64,000 nt of DNA from Arthrobacter sp. ES3-54 (GTDB lineage Bacteria; Actinomycetota; Actinomycetes; Actinomycetales; Micrococcaceae), in the NCBI RefSeq assembly GCF_029504395.1, contig NZ_JAQFIF010000005.1, positions 1 to 64,000 on the forward strand, written 5' to 3'. The stretch's first letter is position 1, and each line of letters opens with the position of its first letter. The notes under the pieces were generated by a model, which saw only the letters and a program-made list of their open reading frames with translations, was not told the DNA's origin and ran no database searches. Position numbers and translations under genes: made by a program. Below, one piece after another: positions 51,312 through 60,153 of this stretch.

Positions 51312-51412
51312 GTGACCAGTTTAAGTGGTAGCGGCACGGGCGCTGAAACTGTGACGCCTGCGACGGCACTTGGGTGATGGTAGTTGGGTGACGGTACCTG
51401 GCTTGCCGGACG

Positions 51413-51988
51413 CTACTTGGACGGGACGAACAGCTGCTGGCCCGGCATCACACGCGCGGCATCCAAGTTGTTCAGCTGCACGATATCGGCCACGACGTCG
51501 CGGGGATCTCGCTCCGGGGCCACGGACCTCGCAATGGCCCAGAGGGACTCCCCCGGCTGCACAGTGACGGTAACGGTCGGCGTCAGCGAGAGCTGGTCCG
51601 CGGAATCCGCCGCCTTCGCGGGCGCGTTGAGGAATCCGCTGAACGACAGGATGAGCGCCGCCAGCAGGATCAGCGGGACACCGAAGAAGACGAAGCGTCC
51701 GCGCCGGGTGAGCCGCAGCGGCGCTTGCTTGGGCCGGCCGGCGGAAACAGCGGCCGTCGCCCCTAGCGGTGCAGGCGACGTCGGGGAAGTGCGGCGGCCG
51801 GCGTTGATCGGGTACACATTGCCGTGACGGGCGCTGGCCTGGTCGGCGCTGCTCTGGCCAACGCTACCCTGGCCAACACTGCCCTGGCCGGCGCTGCCGA
51901 AACCGGCGACGCCACTGGCACCTGCCCGGCGGTGGTGATTCGTGACGCCCTGAACGAACGTGCCTTGAAACGCGCTTGAAGCTGACAT
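51413..51988 (-). CDS. LysM-domain membrane protein divergent from lexA, probable SOS cell-division regulator
   Basis: The 191-aa protein has a disordered Gly/Ser/Gln-rich N-terminus with GQGSV repeats, a basic stretch, one membrane helix (about 100-120, FVFFGVPLILLAALILS) and a C-terminal extracytoplasmic LysM domain (PGESLWAIARSV onward). Position and layout match the SOS-induced, division-blocking Rv2719c protein of mycobacteria. ATG at 51988 has AGGAGGG upstream. A SOS box lies about 120 bp upstream, at 52106. Function is inferred from synteny. Confidence 0.82.
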   Translation of the reverse strand: MSASSAFQGTFVQGVTNHHRRAGASGVAGFGSAGQGSVGQGSVGQSSADQASARHGNVYPINAGRRTSPTSPAPLGATAAVSAGRPKQAPLRLTRRGRFVFFGVPLILLAALILSFSGFLNAPAKAADSADQLSLTPTVTVTVQPGESLWAIARSVAPERDPRDVVADIVQLNNLDAARVMPGQQLFVPSK

Positions 51989-52105
51989 GAACTGAGCCCT
52001 CCTGGACCATACGGTGCCGCCCGGCGTACTCCACGTACTCGCCGCCAACCGGCCGAACCTTCGAACATAGAACCGAACATCGGATCCGGACTCGAAACTC
52101 CGAAC

Positions 52106-52121
52106 TCGAACACATATTCGA
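52106..52121. promoter_or_regulatory. LexA (SOS) box, LysM side
   Basis: TCGAACACATATTCGA matches the SOS consensus TCGAAC-N4-GTTCGA with one change. It sits in the centre of the lexA/LysM region, about 120 bp before the LysM gene and 198 bp before lexA, and could regulate the LysM promoter. Confidence 0.85.
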
Positions 52122-52172
52122 ACTCTGCTTGTTCTGTTTTAGCACTTACTAACGAACGATGTCGAGACTCGC

Positions 52173-52188
52173 TAGAACAAATGTTTGA
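52173..52188. promoter_or_regulatory. LexA (SOS) box, lexA side
   Basis: TAGAACAAATGTTTGA contains the GAAC-N4-GTTT core of the actinobacterial SOS box. It lies downstream of the candidate lexA promoter hexamers and 116 bp before the annotated lexA start, a site suited to autorepression. Confidence 0.8.
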
Positions 52189-52303
52189 AAAAGCCCTGCG
52201 GCTGGCCTATTTTTGAGGGACAGGACAACCACAAATGAATTCACTGGGTGAAGTCATTGGTAGTTGATCAGCAGGGTCTGACATTTCAGACCGGAAGTTC
52301 CCG

Positions 52304-53101
52304 GTGACAGCAGCCACGGCAGCCGGGCGGAACGGAAAGGCGTTGGCGAACATGGCAGCACAAGCCACCGGCGGCAGGGCCACCTCACGGAGCCCGCAGC
52401 CCGCCCGGGCCCCCAAAAGCCTCACCGTCCGGCAAAAGAAAATTCTGGAGACCATCCAGCGGTCCGTCACGGACAAGGGCTACCCGCCGTCCATGCGCGA
52501 GATCGGCGACACTGTCGGTCTAGCCAGCCTGTCGAGCGTGACCCATCAGCTCTCCCAGCTCGAAAAGCTCGGCTACCTGCGGCGCGATCCGAAGCGCCCG
52601 AGGGCCATGGAAGTGCTCATGCCGCTGACCCTGGACGAGGGGACCACCCCGATTTCGGGAGTCGAGAAGTCCAGCGGCCTGCGGGCCGTCGGCGGCCTGT
52701 CAGTGAATGAACTCGCCAGCGCCACCGACACGGCAATGGTGCCGTTCGTCGGACGCATCGCCGCTGGCGGGCCGATCCTCGCGGACCAGGTGGTGGAGGA
52801 TGTCATGCCGCTGCCCCGCCAGCTGGTGGGCCATGGCGAACTCTTCATGCTCAAGGTGGCGGGCGACTCGATGATCGATGCCGCCATCTGCGACGGCGAC
52901 TGGGTGGTTGTCCGCCGCCAGGGCGATGCCGTAAACGGCGACATCGTTGCCGCACTGCTGGACGACGAAGCCACGGTCAAGACATTCCGCCAGCGGGACG
53001 GCCACACCTGGCTGCTGCCGCAAAACACCCAGTACGAGCCCATCCTCGGCGACCACGCCGTCATCATGGGCAAGGTCGTCTCGGTACTCCGCTCCCTTTA
53101 G
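52304..53101 (+). CDS. lexA: LexA repressor
   Basis: SOS repressor that self-cleaves when RecA is active. The 265-aa protein has a winged-helix domain (about 40-105), the cleavage site Ala154-Gly155 and the catalytic pair Ser189 (AGDSM) and Lys226 (ATVKTF). GTG at 52304 has GGAAG upstream; an in-frame ATG at 52352 would remove an unconserved 16-residue extension. Four SOS boxes in this window are its likely targets. Confidence 0.96.
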   Translation: MTAATAAGRNGKALANMAAQATGGRATSRSPQPARAPKSLTVRQKKILETIQRSVTDKGYPPSMREIGDTVGLASLSSVTHQLSQLEKLGYLRRDPKRPRAMEVLMPLTLDEGTTPISGVEKSSGLRAVGGLSVNELASATDTAMVPFVGRIAAGGPILADQVVEDVMPLPRQLVGHGELFMLKVAGDSMIDAAICDGDWVVVRRQGDAVNGDIVAALLDDEATVKTFRQRDGHTWLLPQNTQYEPILGDHAVIMGKVVSVLRSL

Positions 53102-53174
53102 CCATCGCCGTCGGGGCCGCCACTCAGAGTGGCCGCCTCCTCGAGGATGTCCGGCTCCTGCTTCAGCTTGGGAC

Positions 53175-55349
53175 TTAGCCCTTCGCGGAGTCCTTCGCCA
53201 GGCGCTCCAAGGCCGCCATGGCTATCGACGAATCGGTGGTGGGCCAGAACGGCGGCAGCGCGGCGCGGAGGAATCCGCCGTAGCGCTCCGTGGACAGCCG
53301 CGAATCCAGCACCGCCACCACGCCCTTGTCCGACGTCGAGCGGATCAGCCGTCCGGCGCCCTGCGCGAGCCGAATGGCGGCGTGCGTGGCCGAGACGGAC
53401 ATGAAGCCATTGCCGCCGGCCTGGGCGACGGCCCGCGAGCGTGCCGTCATCAGCGGATCGTCCGGCCGCGGGAACGGAATCCGGTCAATGACCACCAGCC
53501 GGCAGGACACCCCCGGAACGTCGACGCCCTGCCACAGGGACATCGTGCCGAACAAACAGGTGTCCGGCTCGTCGGCAAACTGCCGCACGAGCGCCGTCAT
53601 GGTCGACTCCCCCTGGCACAGGATGCTGAGGCCCAGCCGGGGCCGCATGGCCTCGGCCGCTTCCTCGGCCGCGCGCCGCGAGGAAAACAGGCACAAGGCA
53701 CCGCCGCCTGAAGCGCGGATCAGCTTCTCGAGTTCGTCCAAGGCCTCGGGGGACGTTCCGCGGCCGGGTTTGGGCAAGTGCCGGGCGACGTAGAGGATGC
53801 CCTGCTTCGGATAGTCGAAGGGGGATCCGACGTCGACGCCGGTCCAGCTCGGGGCGCCGTTGCCAACGAGGCCGAGGCCGCCGGCAGCAGGCTCGAAGGC
53901 AGCGCCGATGGCCAGCGTGGCCGAGGTCAGGATGACGGTGTGGTCCGCGAACAAACCCTCGCGCAGACGCCCCGCGACGCTCAACGGGGCAACATTGATC
54001 AAGGCAGGCGAGCTCTCGTCCGGCTGGGAGTAGCCCTGCGCCGGGTCGAAGCTGCTGTTGCGGGAGAACCACACCACTTCGCGGTTTTCGCGCGCGGCCA
54101 GGAGGCGCTCACAGAGTTCCAGGATGACCATCAGGCGTGACCGGGCCAGCTGGCGTCCGCCGTCGGCCGACACGGAGCTGTCCCCCTTCGAATCAGACAG
54201 GGCGGCGCGGCACGCATCGCGCAGCTGGTCGATGCAGTCCAGCTGCTCGCTGTTCAGCCCGTTGGGCATCAACCCGCTGGGGACGCCGTCGATGGCCAGC
54301 TCCAGATGGGCCGCGGCATTGTTCAGCGCGTCCACCGTGATGCCCGTGTGCTTCCGGGCCCCGGACGCGGCAGCGTGAACCATCGCCACGGAGAGCTGAC
54401 CGGAGACCGCGCCCGTGACGCGGTCCTGCAGTTCGTGCGCCTCGTCCACCACCACGACGTCGTACTCGGGCAGCACCGCCAGGCCTTCGAAGGCACTGAC
54501 GGCCAGCATGGCGTGGTTGGTGACCACGACGTCGGCGTCGGCGGCGTTCTGCCGTGCAAGCTCGCTGAAACATTCGGCCGCAAGCGGGCACTTCTGCGCG
54601 CCGAGGCACTCCATGGAGGTGACCGAGACCTGGCGCCAGGCCCGGTCCGTGACGCCAGGCATGAGCTCGTCGCGGTCCCCCGTCGCGGTCCCCTCCGCCC
54701 ATTCGCGCAGGCGGACGACTTCCTTGCCCATTTGCGAGGACGGCCCGCCCAGTGCGGCGGCGAAATGCGGCACGCTGGTGTCCTCCCCGAGGGAAAACAG
54801 CTGTCCCTCGGAAGGTTCTTCGGACGGGAAACCGCCCTCGAGCTTGTGCCGGCACACGTAGTTGGACCGGCCCTTCACCAGGGCGACCTTGACGGGCCGT
54901 GCCAGGGCAGGCGTGAGGGTCTTGAGCAGCCGGGGCAGGTCCCGGCCCACGATCTGCGTCTGCAGCGCCAGGGTTGCGGTGGAGACCAGGGTGGGCTTGT
55001 TGCTGGTCAGCGAATGGGCGATCAGCGGAATCAGGTATGCCAAGGATTTGCCGGTGCCGGTGCCGGCCTGGACCAGCAGGTGGTCGCCGCTGTCTATCGC
55101 GCGCGCCACCTGCCGGGCCATTTCGTGCTGGCCATCGCGGCTCTGGCCGCCCATGCCGGACACGGCACGGTCGAGCAGTTTAACCACGAACTCCTCGCCG
55201 GCCGCCCCGGCAACCGAATCGGCGTCGCCTTCGGCGGCTGAGCCGGCGTCGGCCGATGCGTCCGGAGGTCCGGCGGCGTCCAATTCAACGTCAGCTGCGT
55301 CGGCGTCCGCAGATCCGGCGTCTGCCCTGGTCACCGCAGCGTCAGTCAT
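53175..55349 (-). CDS. DinG/XPD-like ATP-dependent DNA helicase
   Basis: The 724-aa superfamily 2 helicase has Walker A AGTGTGKS (95-102), the DEAH box VVDEAHEL (about 310), four cysteines for an iron-sulfur cluster (one near 163 and a group in MECLGAQKCPLAAEC) and C-terminal motif VI GRLIRS. It probably unwinds 5'-3' at stalled or damaged DNA. The ATG at 55349 overlaps hflX by 8 bp. The first 50 residues are Ala/Asp-rich. No SOS box was seen ahead of it. Confidence 0.92.
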   Translation of the reverse strand: MTDAAVTRADAGSADADAADVELDAAGPPDASADAGSAAEGDADSVAGAAGEEFVVKLLDRAVSGMGGQSRDGQHEMARQVARAIDSGDHLLVQAGTGTGKSLAYLIPLIAHSLTSNKPTLVSTATLALQTQIVGRDLPRLLKTLTPALARPVKVALVKGRSNYVCRHKLEGGFPSEEPSEGQLFSLGEDTSVPHFAAALGGPSSQMGKEVVRLREWAEGTATGDRDELMPGVTDRAWRQVSVTSMECLGAQKCPLAAECFSELARQNAADADVVVTNHAMLAVSAFEGLAVLPEYDVVVVDEAHELQDRVTGAVSGQLSVAMVHAAASGARKHTGITVDALNNAAAHLELAIDGVPSGLMPNGLNSEQLDCIDQLRDACRAALSDSKGDSSVSADGGRQLARSRLMVILELCERLLAARENREVVWFSRNSSFDPAQGYSQPDESSPALINVAPLSVAGRLREGLFADHTVILTSATLAIGAAFEPAAGGLGLVGNGAPSWTGVDVGSPFDYPKQGILYVARHLPKPGRGTSPEALDELEKLIRASGGGALCLFSSRRAAEEAAEAMRPRLGLSILCQGESTMTALVRQFADEPDTCLFGTMSLWQGVDVPGVSCRLVVIDRIPFPRPDDPLMTARSRAVAQAGGNGFMSVSATHAAIRLAQGAGRLIRSTSDKGVVAVLDSRLSTERYGGFLRAALPPFWPTTDSSIAMAALERLAKDSAKG

Positions 55350-56949
55350 TGCTGATGAAGGGATCCAGTTCGGCGGCGAGTCCTTCACGCACCATCACCA
55401 CGGCACGGGTCCCGGTTTCCTCGTGGTCCAGGCTGAGGATCTCGGCGTCGGTCTCGTGGAGCTTGCTGAGCAGGTCCCCGCGGTTGTACGGGATCAACAG
55501 TTCAAGCTTCACGCTGGGCCGCGGAATGCCGTCGCTGATGGCCCTGAGCAGCTCCGGAATGCCTTCCCCGGTGCGGGCCGAGACCACCACGTGGCGCGGT
55601 TCGCGCTGCTTGAGCCGCTCGACCACGAACGGGTCCGCGGCGTCGGCCTTGTTCAGGACAATGATTTCCGGAACCTTGCGCGCGTCGACTTCACTGAATA
55701 CGGTCCGGACAGCGGCGATCTGACCTTCCGGATCCGGGTGCGAGACGTCCACGACGTGCAGGATCAGGTCCGAGTCGGCCACCTCTTCGAGCGTGGAGCG
55801 GAATGCCTCCACGAGCTGGGTGGGCAGGGACCGGACAAATCCCACGGTGTCCGCCAGGGTGTACCCCAGCCCGTCAGCGGTTTCGGCCTTGCGGACGGTG
55901 GGGTCCAGGGTGGCGAACAGGGCGTTCTCCACCAGCACCCCGGCGTCTGTCAGCCGGTTCAGCAGCGAGGACTTCCCGGCGTTGGTGTACCCGGCGATCG
56001 CCACCGAGGGCACCGCATTGCGACGGCGGTTGGCCCGCTTCGTTTCCCGGGCCGGCTTCATGGCTGCGATTTCGCGCCGCAGCTTGGCCATCCGGGTGCG
56101 GATCCGACGGCGGTCCAGTTCGATCTTGGTTTCACCTGGGCCACGCGAACCCATGCCGGCGCCGGCGCCGCCCACCTGGCCACCGGCCTGGCGGGACATC
56201 GACTCGCCCCAGCCACGCAGGCGCGGCAGCAGGTATTCCAGCTGGGCCAGCTCCACCTGCGCCTTGCCTTCGCGGCTCTTCGCGTGCTGCGCGAAGATGT
56301 CCAGAATCAGCGCCGTGCGGTCAATGACCTTGACCTTGACGATGTCCTCCAGGCCACGCCGCTGGGACGGGGCCAATTCGGCGTCGACCACTACGGTGTC
56401 GGCGCCGGTGGACATCACGATGGCCTTCAGTTCCTGCGCCTTGCCCGAGCCGAGGAAGGTTCCGGGATCGGGCTTTGCCCGCCGCTGGACCAGCCCGTCG
56501 AGGACCTCCGAGCCGGCGGTCTCGGCGAGGGCAGCGAGTTCGCGCAGCGAGTTCTCGGCATCCGCTAAGGTGCCTTCGGTCCAGAGGCCGGCCAGGACGA
56601 CGCGCTCAAGGCGCAGCTGCCGGTATTCGACCTCGGTGACGTCTTCGAGTTCGGTGGACAGGCCTGCCTTGCGGCGCAGCGCGTGGCGTTCCTCGAGATC
56701 CTGCTGGTCGCCGTCGAAGTTGGTGTACACCTCGTCCAGGCGGGAGATGGCCTGTGCCTTGCCGAGTACCGACGTCGGGCCGCCGGTCGCGCCAGCGCCT
56801 CCGTTGGCGCCGGCTCCGGAGCCGCCGCCACGGCCTGCGCCTGGGGCCGGGGTGTCCTTGGACAGGATCCGGTCGATTACAGCTTGGATCTCCTCAGGAC
56901 TCATGTCCTGGGCTGCTGAATCGGGTCCGGTGTTGGGGTGGCTGGTCAT
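55342..56949 (-). CDS. hflX: GTPase HflX
   Basis: Ribosome-binding GTPase that splits or rescues stalled 70S ribosomes. The 535-aa protein has an N-terminal HflX domain, a glycine-rich linker (GGAGAGMGSRGPGE), the G1 motif GYTNAGKSS, the G4 NKAD and the VGFVRSLPTQLVEAF signature. ATG at 56949 has AAAGGAG at good spacing; a second in-frame ATG at 57039 also has GGAGG and would add 30 residues. Confidence 0.96.
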   Translation of the reverse strand: MTSHPNTGPDSAAQDMSPEEIQAVIDRILSKDTPAPGAGRGGGSGAGANGGAGATGGPTSVLGKAQAISRLDEVYTNFDGDQQDLEERHALRRKAGLSTELEDVTEVEYRQLRLERVVLAGLWTEGTLADAENSLRELAALAETAGSEVLDGLVQRRAKPDPGTFLGSGKAQELKAIVMSTGADTVVVDAELAPSQRRGLEDIVKVKVIDRTALILDIFAQHAKSREGKAQVELAQLEYLLPRLRGWGESMSRQAGGQVGGAGAGMGSRGPGETKIELDRRRIRTRMAKLRREIAAMKPARETKRANRRRNAVPSVAIAGYTNAGKSSLLNRLTDAGVLVENALFATLDPTVRKAETADGLGYTLADTVGFVRSLPTQLVEAFRSTLEEVADSDLILHVVDVSHPDPEGQIAAVRTVFSEVDARKVPEIIVLNKADAADPFVVERLKQREPRHVVVSARTGEGIPELLRAISDGIPRPSVKLELLIPYNRGDLLSKLHETDAEILSLDHEETGTRAVVMVREGLAAELDPFISND

Positions 56950-57481
56950 GGTCTCCTTTAAGGGTTCGGCACTTTCAGAATAGTGCCGATTGGTGCTCTG
57001 TGGGGCGGTATTCGCGCTGGGCTGACGGCGGGGGGTCATGCAGGCCTCCTGGATTGCCCGCGGCAGGGGTGCCTGGGCAGTGCTGGCTCCGTCCGGAGCG
57101 GTGGCTGGGTGAAGGGTAGTGGCGGCAAATGCGCCAGGCTGTGGGGACCACAGACTGTGGAGATCACAGTGAGGTAGGTGCCGTCCGCCGAACCGGGCCC
57201 GGGAGCGGGCCAGAGAGCACGGTGCCCGCAAAACACGGTGGCGGCAAAACAAGGTGCTCAGGAAATTTGCTGGATTCCAAGTGGTGCAGGCGCCCGCGGG
57301 TGAGAAGACTCACCCTTGCGATGGCGCACTCAGCGGAAGGCGTTTACCTGCATCGCTCCGGGGACGGGACAAGGCCCGTGCCGGCTACTTGGAGATCAAG
57401 ATCATGTTTTTTAGCCTAGCAGACGTCAAGGCTCCCGCCCGGTTTCCCAATGGGGTGGGCCGCCAACTAATCTGGCCCATT
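56950..57481. other. hflX/methyltransferase divergent region
   Basis: About 530 bp lie between the preferred hflX start and the methyltransferase start. The left part may encode a 30-residue hflX extension (57039-56950). The middle contains two 15-bp palindromes (57139-57169, separate entry). The right part (57250-57480) has no gene but an in-frame ATG at 57404 with GGAG 9 bp upstream and a -10-like TAATCT at 57468-57473. Confidence 0.6.
57139..57169. promoter_or_regulatory. Two tandem 15-bp palindromes, operator-like
   Basis: CTGTGGGGACCACAG (57139-57153) and CTGTGGAGATCACAG (57155-57169) are each inverted repeats, one base apart, so centres are 16 bp apart. They lie 100-200 bp upstream of hflX and could bind a dimeric regulator. 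No matching regulator is recognised. Confidence 0.65.
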
Positions 57482-58096
57482 ATGGAGTCTGCACATTATT
57501 TCAGCGCCCAGCCGGCCGGGCCCTTCACCCGCAAGCCGCTCACCGTGGATCTCGCCGGTGAAACGCGCCGGCTGCAGACGTCCTCAGGCATCTTCAGCCC
57601 GGACGGGATCGACAAGGGAACGGCCGTGCTGCTCGCCGACGTTCCGGCTCCGGCGCCGCAGGGCAACCTGCTGGATATTGGTTGCGGCTGGGGACCGATC
57701 GCCTTGACCATGGCCCTGCGGGCACCGCACGCCCACGTCTACGCGGTGGACGTGAATGAACGCTGCGTGACCCTCACCAACGAAAACGCCGGGCTGTTGG
57801 GGCTGAGCAACGTCACCGCCAGCACGCCGGACGCTGTGGACCCCGAACTGCGCTTTGACACCATCTGGTCCAACCCGCCGATCCGGATCGGCAAGGATGA
57901 GCTTCATGCCCTCTTGCGCCTGTGGATTCCCAGGCTGGCGCCGGGTGGATCGGCCTGGCTCGTGGTGCAGAAGAACCTCGGCTCGGACTCGCTGCAGCGC
58001 TGGCTGGCGGCGGAGCTCGACTCCAGCTTCAGCGTCACCCGGGAGAGCACGTCGAAGTCGTTCCGGATCCTTCGGGTCAGGAAAGCGTCCCGCTAG
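57482..58096 (+). CDS. RsmC-like class I SAM-dependent methyltransferase
   Basis: The 204-aa protein begins MESAHYFSAQP as in the family, has the SAM motif LDIGCGWGP (64-72) and the catalytic NPP motif (131-133) of N-methyltransferases acting on rRNA guanines (RsmC/RlmG type). ATG at 57482 has no ribosome site; TAATCT ends 8 bp before it, so it may be leaderless. An ATG at 57404 has a ribosome site but adds non-conserved sequence. Its last 20 bp overlap the convergent dapF gene. Confidence 0.88.
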   Translation: MESAHYFSAQPAGPFTRKPLTVDLAGETRRLQTSSGIFSPDGIDKGTAVLLADVPAPAPQGNLLDIGCGWGPIALTMALRAPHAHVYAVDVNERCVTLTNENAGLLGLSNVTASTPDAVDPELRFDTIWSNPPIRIGKDELHALLRLWIPRLAPGGSAWLVVQKNLGSDSLQRWLAAELDSSFSVTRESTSKSFRILRVRKASR

Positions 58097-59030
58097 CGAC
58101 GATCACGGCCGGGCCGCTGAGTTCGACGTGTTCGTGCCCCTCCGGGCCCAGGAAGAATTTCACGCCGACGACGCCGCCGGGAACGTGGACGTTCCACGCG
58201 TCGGGTGCGCCCTGGCCGGCCCAGTGGCGAATGGCGACGGCGGCGGCGCAGGCGCCGGTGCCGCATGACTGGGTCTCCCCCACCCCGCGCTCGTGGACCC
58301 GCATGGTGATGGTGCCGGTGCCGTCGTGGACCAGCGGTTCGGACGGCACGACGAATTCGACGTTGGTGCCGTGGGGCGGCGTCGGGTCCACCCGTGGGGC
58401 CGTGAACAGCTGTGTGGCCTCGAGTTCGGCGGTCTCGGCCAGGGCTACCACTGTGTGCGGATTGCCCATGCTGACGGAAAGGGCGGGCCGGGCGACTTCG
58501 AGCCCCTCGGCGCTGACGAGCGAATCCATAGCCCGTGCGGTGGCCTCACCCGGGAAGATGAACTCCCAGGGGCCCATGTCCACGGCGTAGCCCGCAGCTG
58601 TCCGGACGATCGTCTTGGCACCGCCCCGGGTTCCAATGACGAGGGACTCGCCGGCTGGAAGATCCACGAGTCCTTCGGCGATGAGGAAGTGCACAAAGAC
58701 GCGGACTCCGTTTCCGCACATCTCGGAAAGCGAGCCGTCGCCGTTGCGGTAGTCCATGAACCACTCGGCGTCGGGGTGCGCGGCCAGCAATTCCTGCCCC
58801 TCGGGCAGGAGCCGGGAAGGTACGGCACGGATCAGGCCGTCGCCGCCGATGCCGCGGTGCCGGTCGCAGAGCGCCGCGACGTGCTCGGGGCTGAGCGAGA
58901 GTGTGCCGTTGGGATCTGCGATCAGGACAAAGTCGTTGCCCGTTCCGTGGCCTTTGGAAAACTTCAGACCGCTGAGCGGTGCGGTATCGCCGGCAGTGCG
59001 GTCAGCGGCTACGGCTTGGGATTCGTCCAT
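58077..59030 (-). CDS. dapF: Diaminopimelate epimerase
   Basis: Converts LL- to meso-diaminopimelate for lysine and cell wall synthesis. The 317-aa protein has the two catalytic cysteine motifs SEMCGNGVR and QSCGTGACAAA, one in each lobe. The first 20 residues are variable. Its 3' end overlaps the methyltransferase gene tail to tail by 20 bp. It follows miaA across a hexanucleotide repeat. Confidence 0.96.
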   Translation of the reverse strand: MDESQAVAADRTAGDTAPLSGLKFSKGHGTGNDFVLIADPNGTLSLSPEHVAALCDRHRGIGGDGLIRAVPSRLLPEGQELLAAHPDAEWFMDYRNGDGSLSEMCGNGVRVFVHFLIAEGLVDLPAGESLVIGTRGGAKTIVRTAAGYAVDMGPWEFIFPGEATARAMDSLVSAEGLEVARPALSVSMGNPHTVVALAETAELEATQLFTAPRVDPTPPHGTNVEFVVPSEPLVHDGTGTITMRVHERGVGETQSCGTGACAAAVAIRHWAGQGAPDAWNVHVPGGVVGVKFFLGPEGHEHVELSGPAVIVASGTLS

Positions 59031-59068
59031 GCTCCAAGGTTACCGTTCCGCCCTGACCGCTCCGGCAC

Positions 59069-59116
59069 CGTGACGGTGACCGTGACCGTGACCGTGACAG
59101 AGACCGTGACCGTGAC
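59069..59116. repeat. Hexanucleotide tandem repeat (CGTGAC)n, eight units
   Basis: Eight units of 6 bp run from 59069 to 59116, mostly exact CGTGAC, with the variants GGTGAC and AGAGAC. The array lies between miaA (stop 59130) and dapF (start 59030) and so would be transcribed in the miaA-dapF spacer, 38 bp before the dapF start. Copy number is likely to vary. Confidence 0.92.
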
Positions 59117-59129
59117 TGTGGCCCGAACG

Positions 59130-60149
59130 CTATGCCGGCGGCAGAACGGGCGCTGTGCGGCCCAGTGCGGCGGCCTCGGCCACCAGGTCAGGATCGCGCC
59201 AGCCCAGCCAGGTGACCCGGGGATCGGCCCGGAACCAGGTCAGCTGGCGGCGCGCGAACTGCCGGGTGGCGATGATGGTTTCGTCCGCGGCCTGCTCCAG
59301 GCTGGCTTCACCGTCGAGGACCCGGAGGAACTGGGCATAGCCGAGGGCGCGTGGCGCGGTCCTGCCGGTGCGGAGCCCTGCGGCGTCCAGCCGTCGCACT
59401 TCGTCCAGCAGCCCCTGGTCCACCATGGCGTGGACGCGCTGGGCAAGGCGCTCCCGGAGCAGTTCCCGGTCCACGTCGAGGCCGATCTGGACGGCAGGCT
59501 GGAAGTACTCGCGGGCAGGCATGAAGGAGCTGAACGGGCGCCCGGTGAGTTCGAAGACCTCCAGGGCGCGGATGATCCTGCGATCATCGCCCAGCCTGCC
59601 CGCCGACACGGGGTCCGCTGCTTCCAGCCGTTCCCGCAGCGGCGCAGGTCCCGCCGTGGCCAGTTCCGTCTCGAGCCGGCGGCGGATGTCCGGATCCGTG
59701 CCGGGGAACTCCAGGACATCGAGCGCGGCGCGGACGTAGAGTCCCGAGCCGCCGGCCAGGATGGCCCGTTTCCCGCGGCCGTGGATGTCGGCGATCAGGG
59801 CACGGGCCTGCTGCTGGAAGTCCGAGACGGACGCTTCCTCGGTCACGTCCAGAATGTCCAGGAGGTGATGCGGCACGCCCCGGCGTTCGGCGTCGGTGAT
59901 CTTGGCGGTGCCGATGTCCATGCCGCGGTAGAACTGCATCGAGTCGGCGTTGATGACTTCGCCGTCGAGCTCAAGGGCGAGGGCCACGGCCAGGTCTGAT
60001 TTGCCGGACCCTGTGGGGCCGACGACGGCGATCACTGGCGGCGCAGCCGGCCGTGCACCCGGCTTTGCACTTGGCAGTGCATCCGGCCGTGCAGCTGCTT
60101 TTGCCGTGGCCGCGGCGGCGGCCTGGGCGGTGCCCTGCTGGCCAGGCAC
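59130..60149 (-). CDS. miaA: tRNA dimethylallyltransferase
   Basis: Adds a dimethylallyl group to A37 of tRNAs reading U-initial codons, the substrate for MiaB. The 339-aa protein has the P-loop GPTGSGKS (44-51) and the [15 protein letters not shown] region. The GTG at 60149, 4 bp after the miaB stop, is the likely start; the first 38 residues are Ala/Pro-rich and not conserved. It is coupled with miaB. Confidence 0.95.
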   Translation of the reverse strand: MPGQQGTAQAAAAATAKAAARPDALPSAKPGARPAAPPVIAVVGPTGSGKSDLAVALALELDGEVINADSMQFYRGMDIGTAKITDAERRGVPHHLLDILDVTEEASVSDFQQQARALIADIHGRGKRAILAGGSGLYVRAALDVLEFPGTDPDIRRRLETELATAGPAPLRERLEAADPVSAGRLGDDRRIIRALEVFELTGRPFSSFMPAREYFQPAVQIGLDVDRELLRERLAQRVHAMVDQGLLDEVRRLDAAGLRTGRTAPRALGYAQFLRVLDGEASLEQAADETIIATRQFARRQLTWFRADPRVTWLGWRDPDLVAEAAALGRTAPVLPPA

Positions 60150-60153
60150 GGCG

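Larger units (their letters stand above)
51989..52303. other. lexA/LysM divergent regulatory region
   Basis: This 315-bp region is AT-richer than its flanks and has no gene. It holds two SOS boxes (52106-52121, 52173-52188), promoter-like TTGTTC (52129-52134) and TAACGA (52150-52155) with short spacing for lexA, and a 6-bp inverted repeat GGTCTG/CAGACC (52275-52280 and 52287-52292) just before lexA. Short TTCGAA-type motifs recur between 52060 and 52110. Confidence 0.7.

Noticed and set aside
52060-52080. Third SOS-like motif (TTCGAACATAGAACC) near the LysM gene
   Set aside because: Only one half-site fits; the second half AACCGA does not match GTTCGA.
53119-53133. Terminator after lexA (GCCACT/AGTGGC)
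   Set aside because: The stem is only 6 bp with a 3-nt loop and no T tract follows, so it is too weak to claim.
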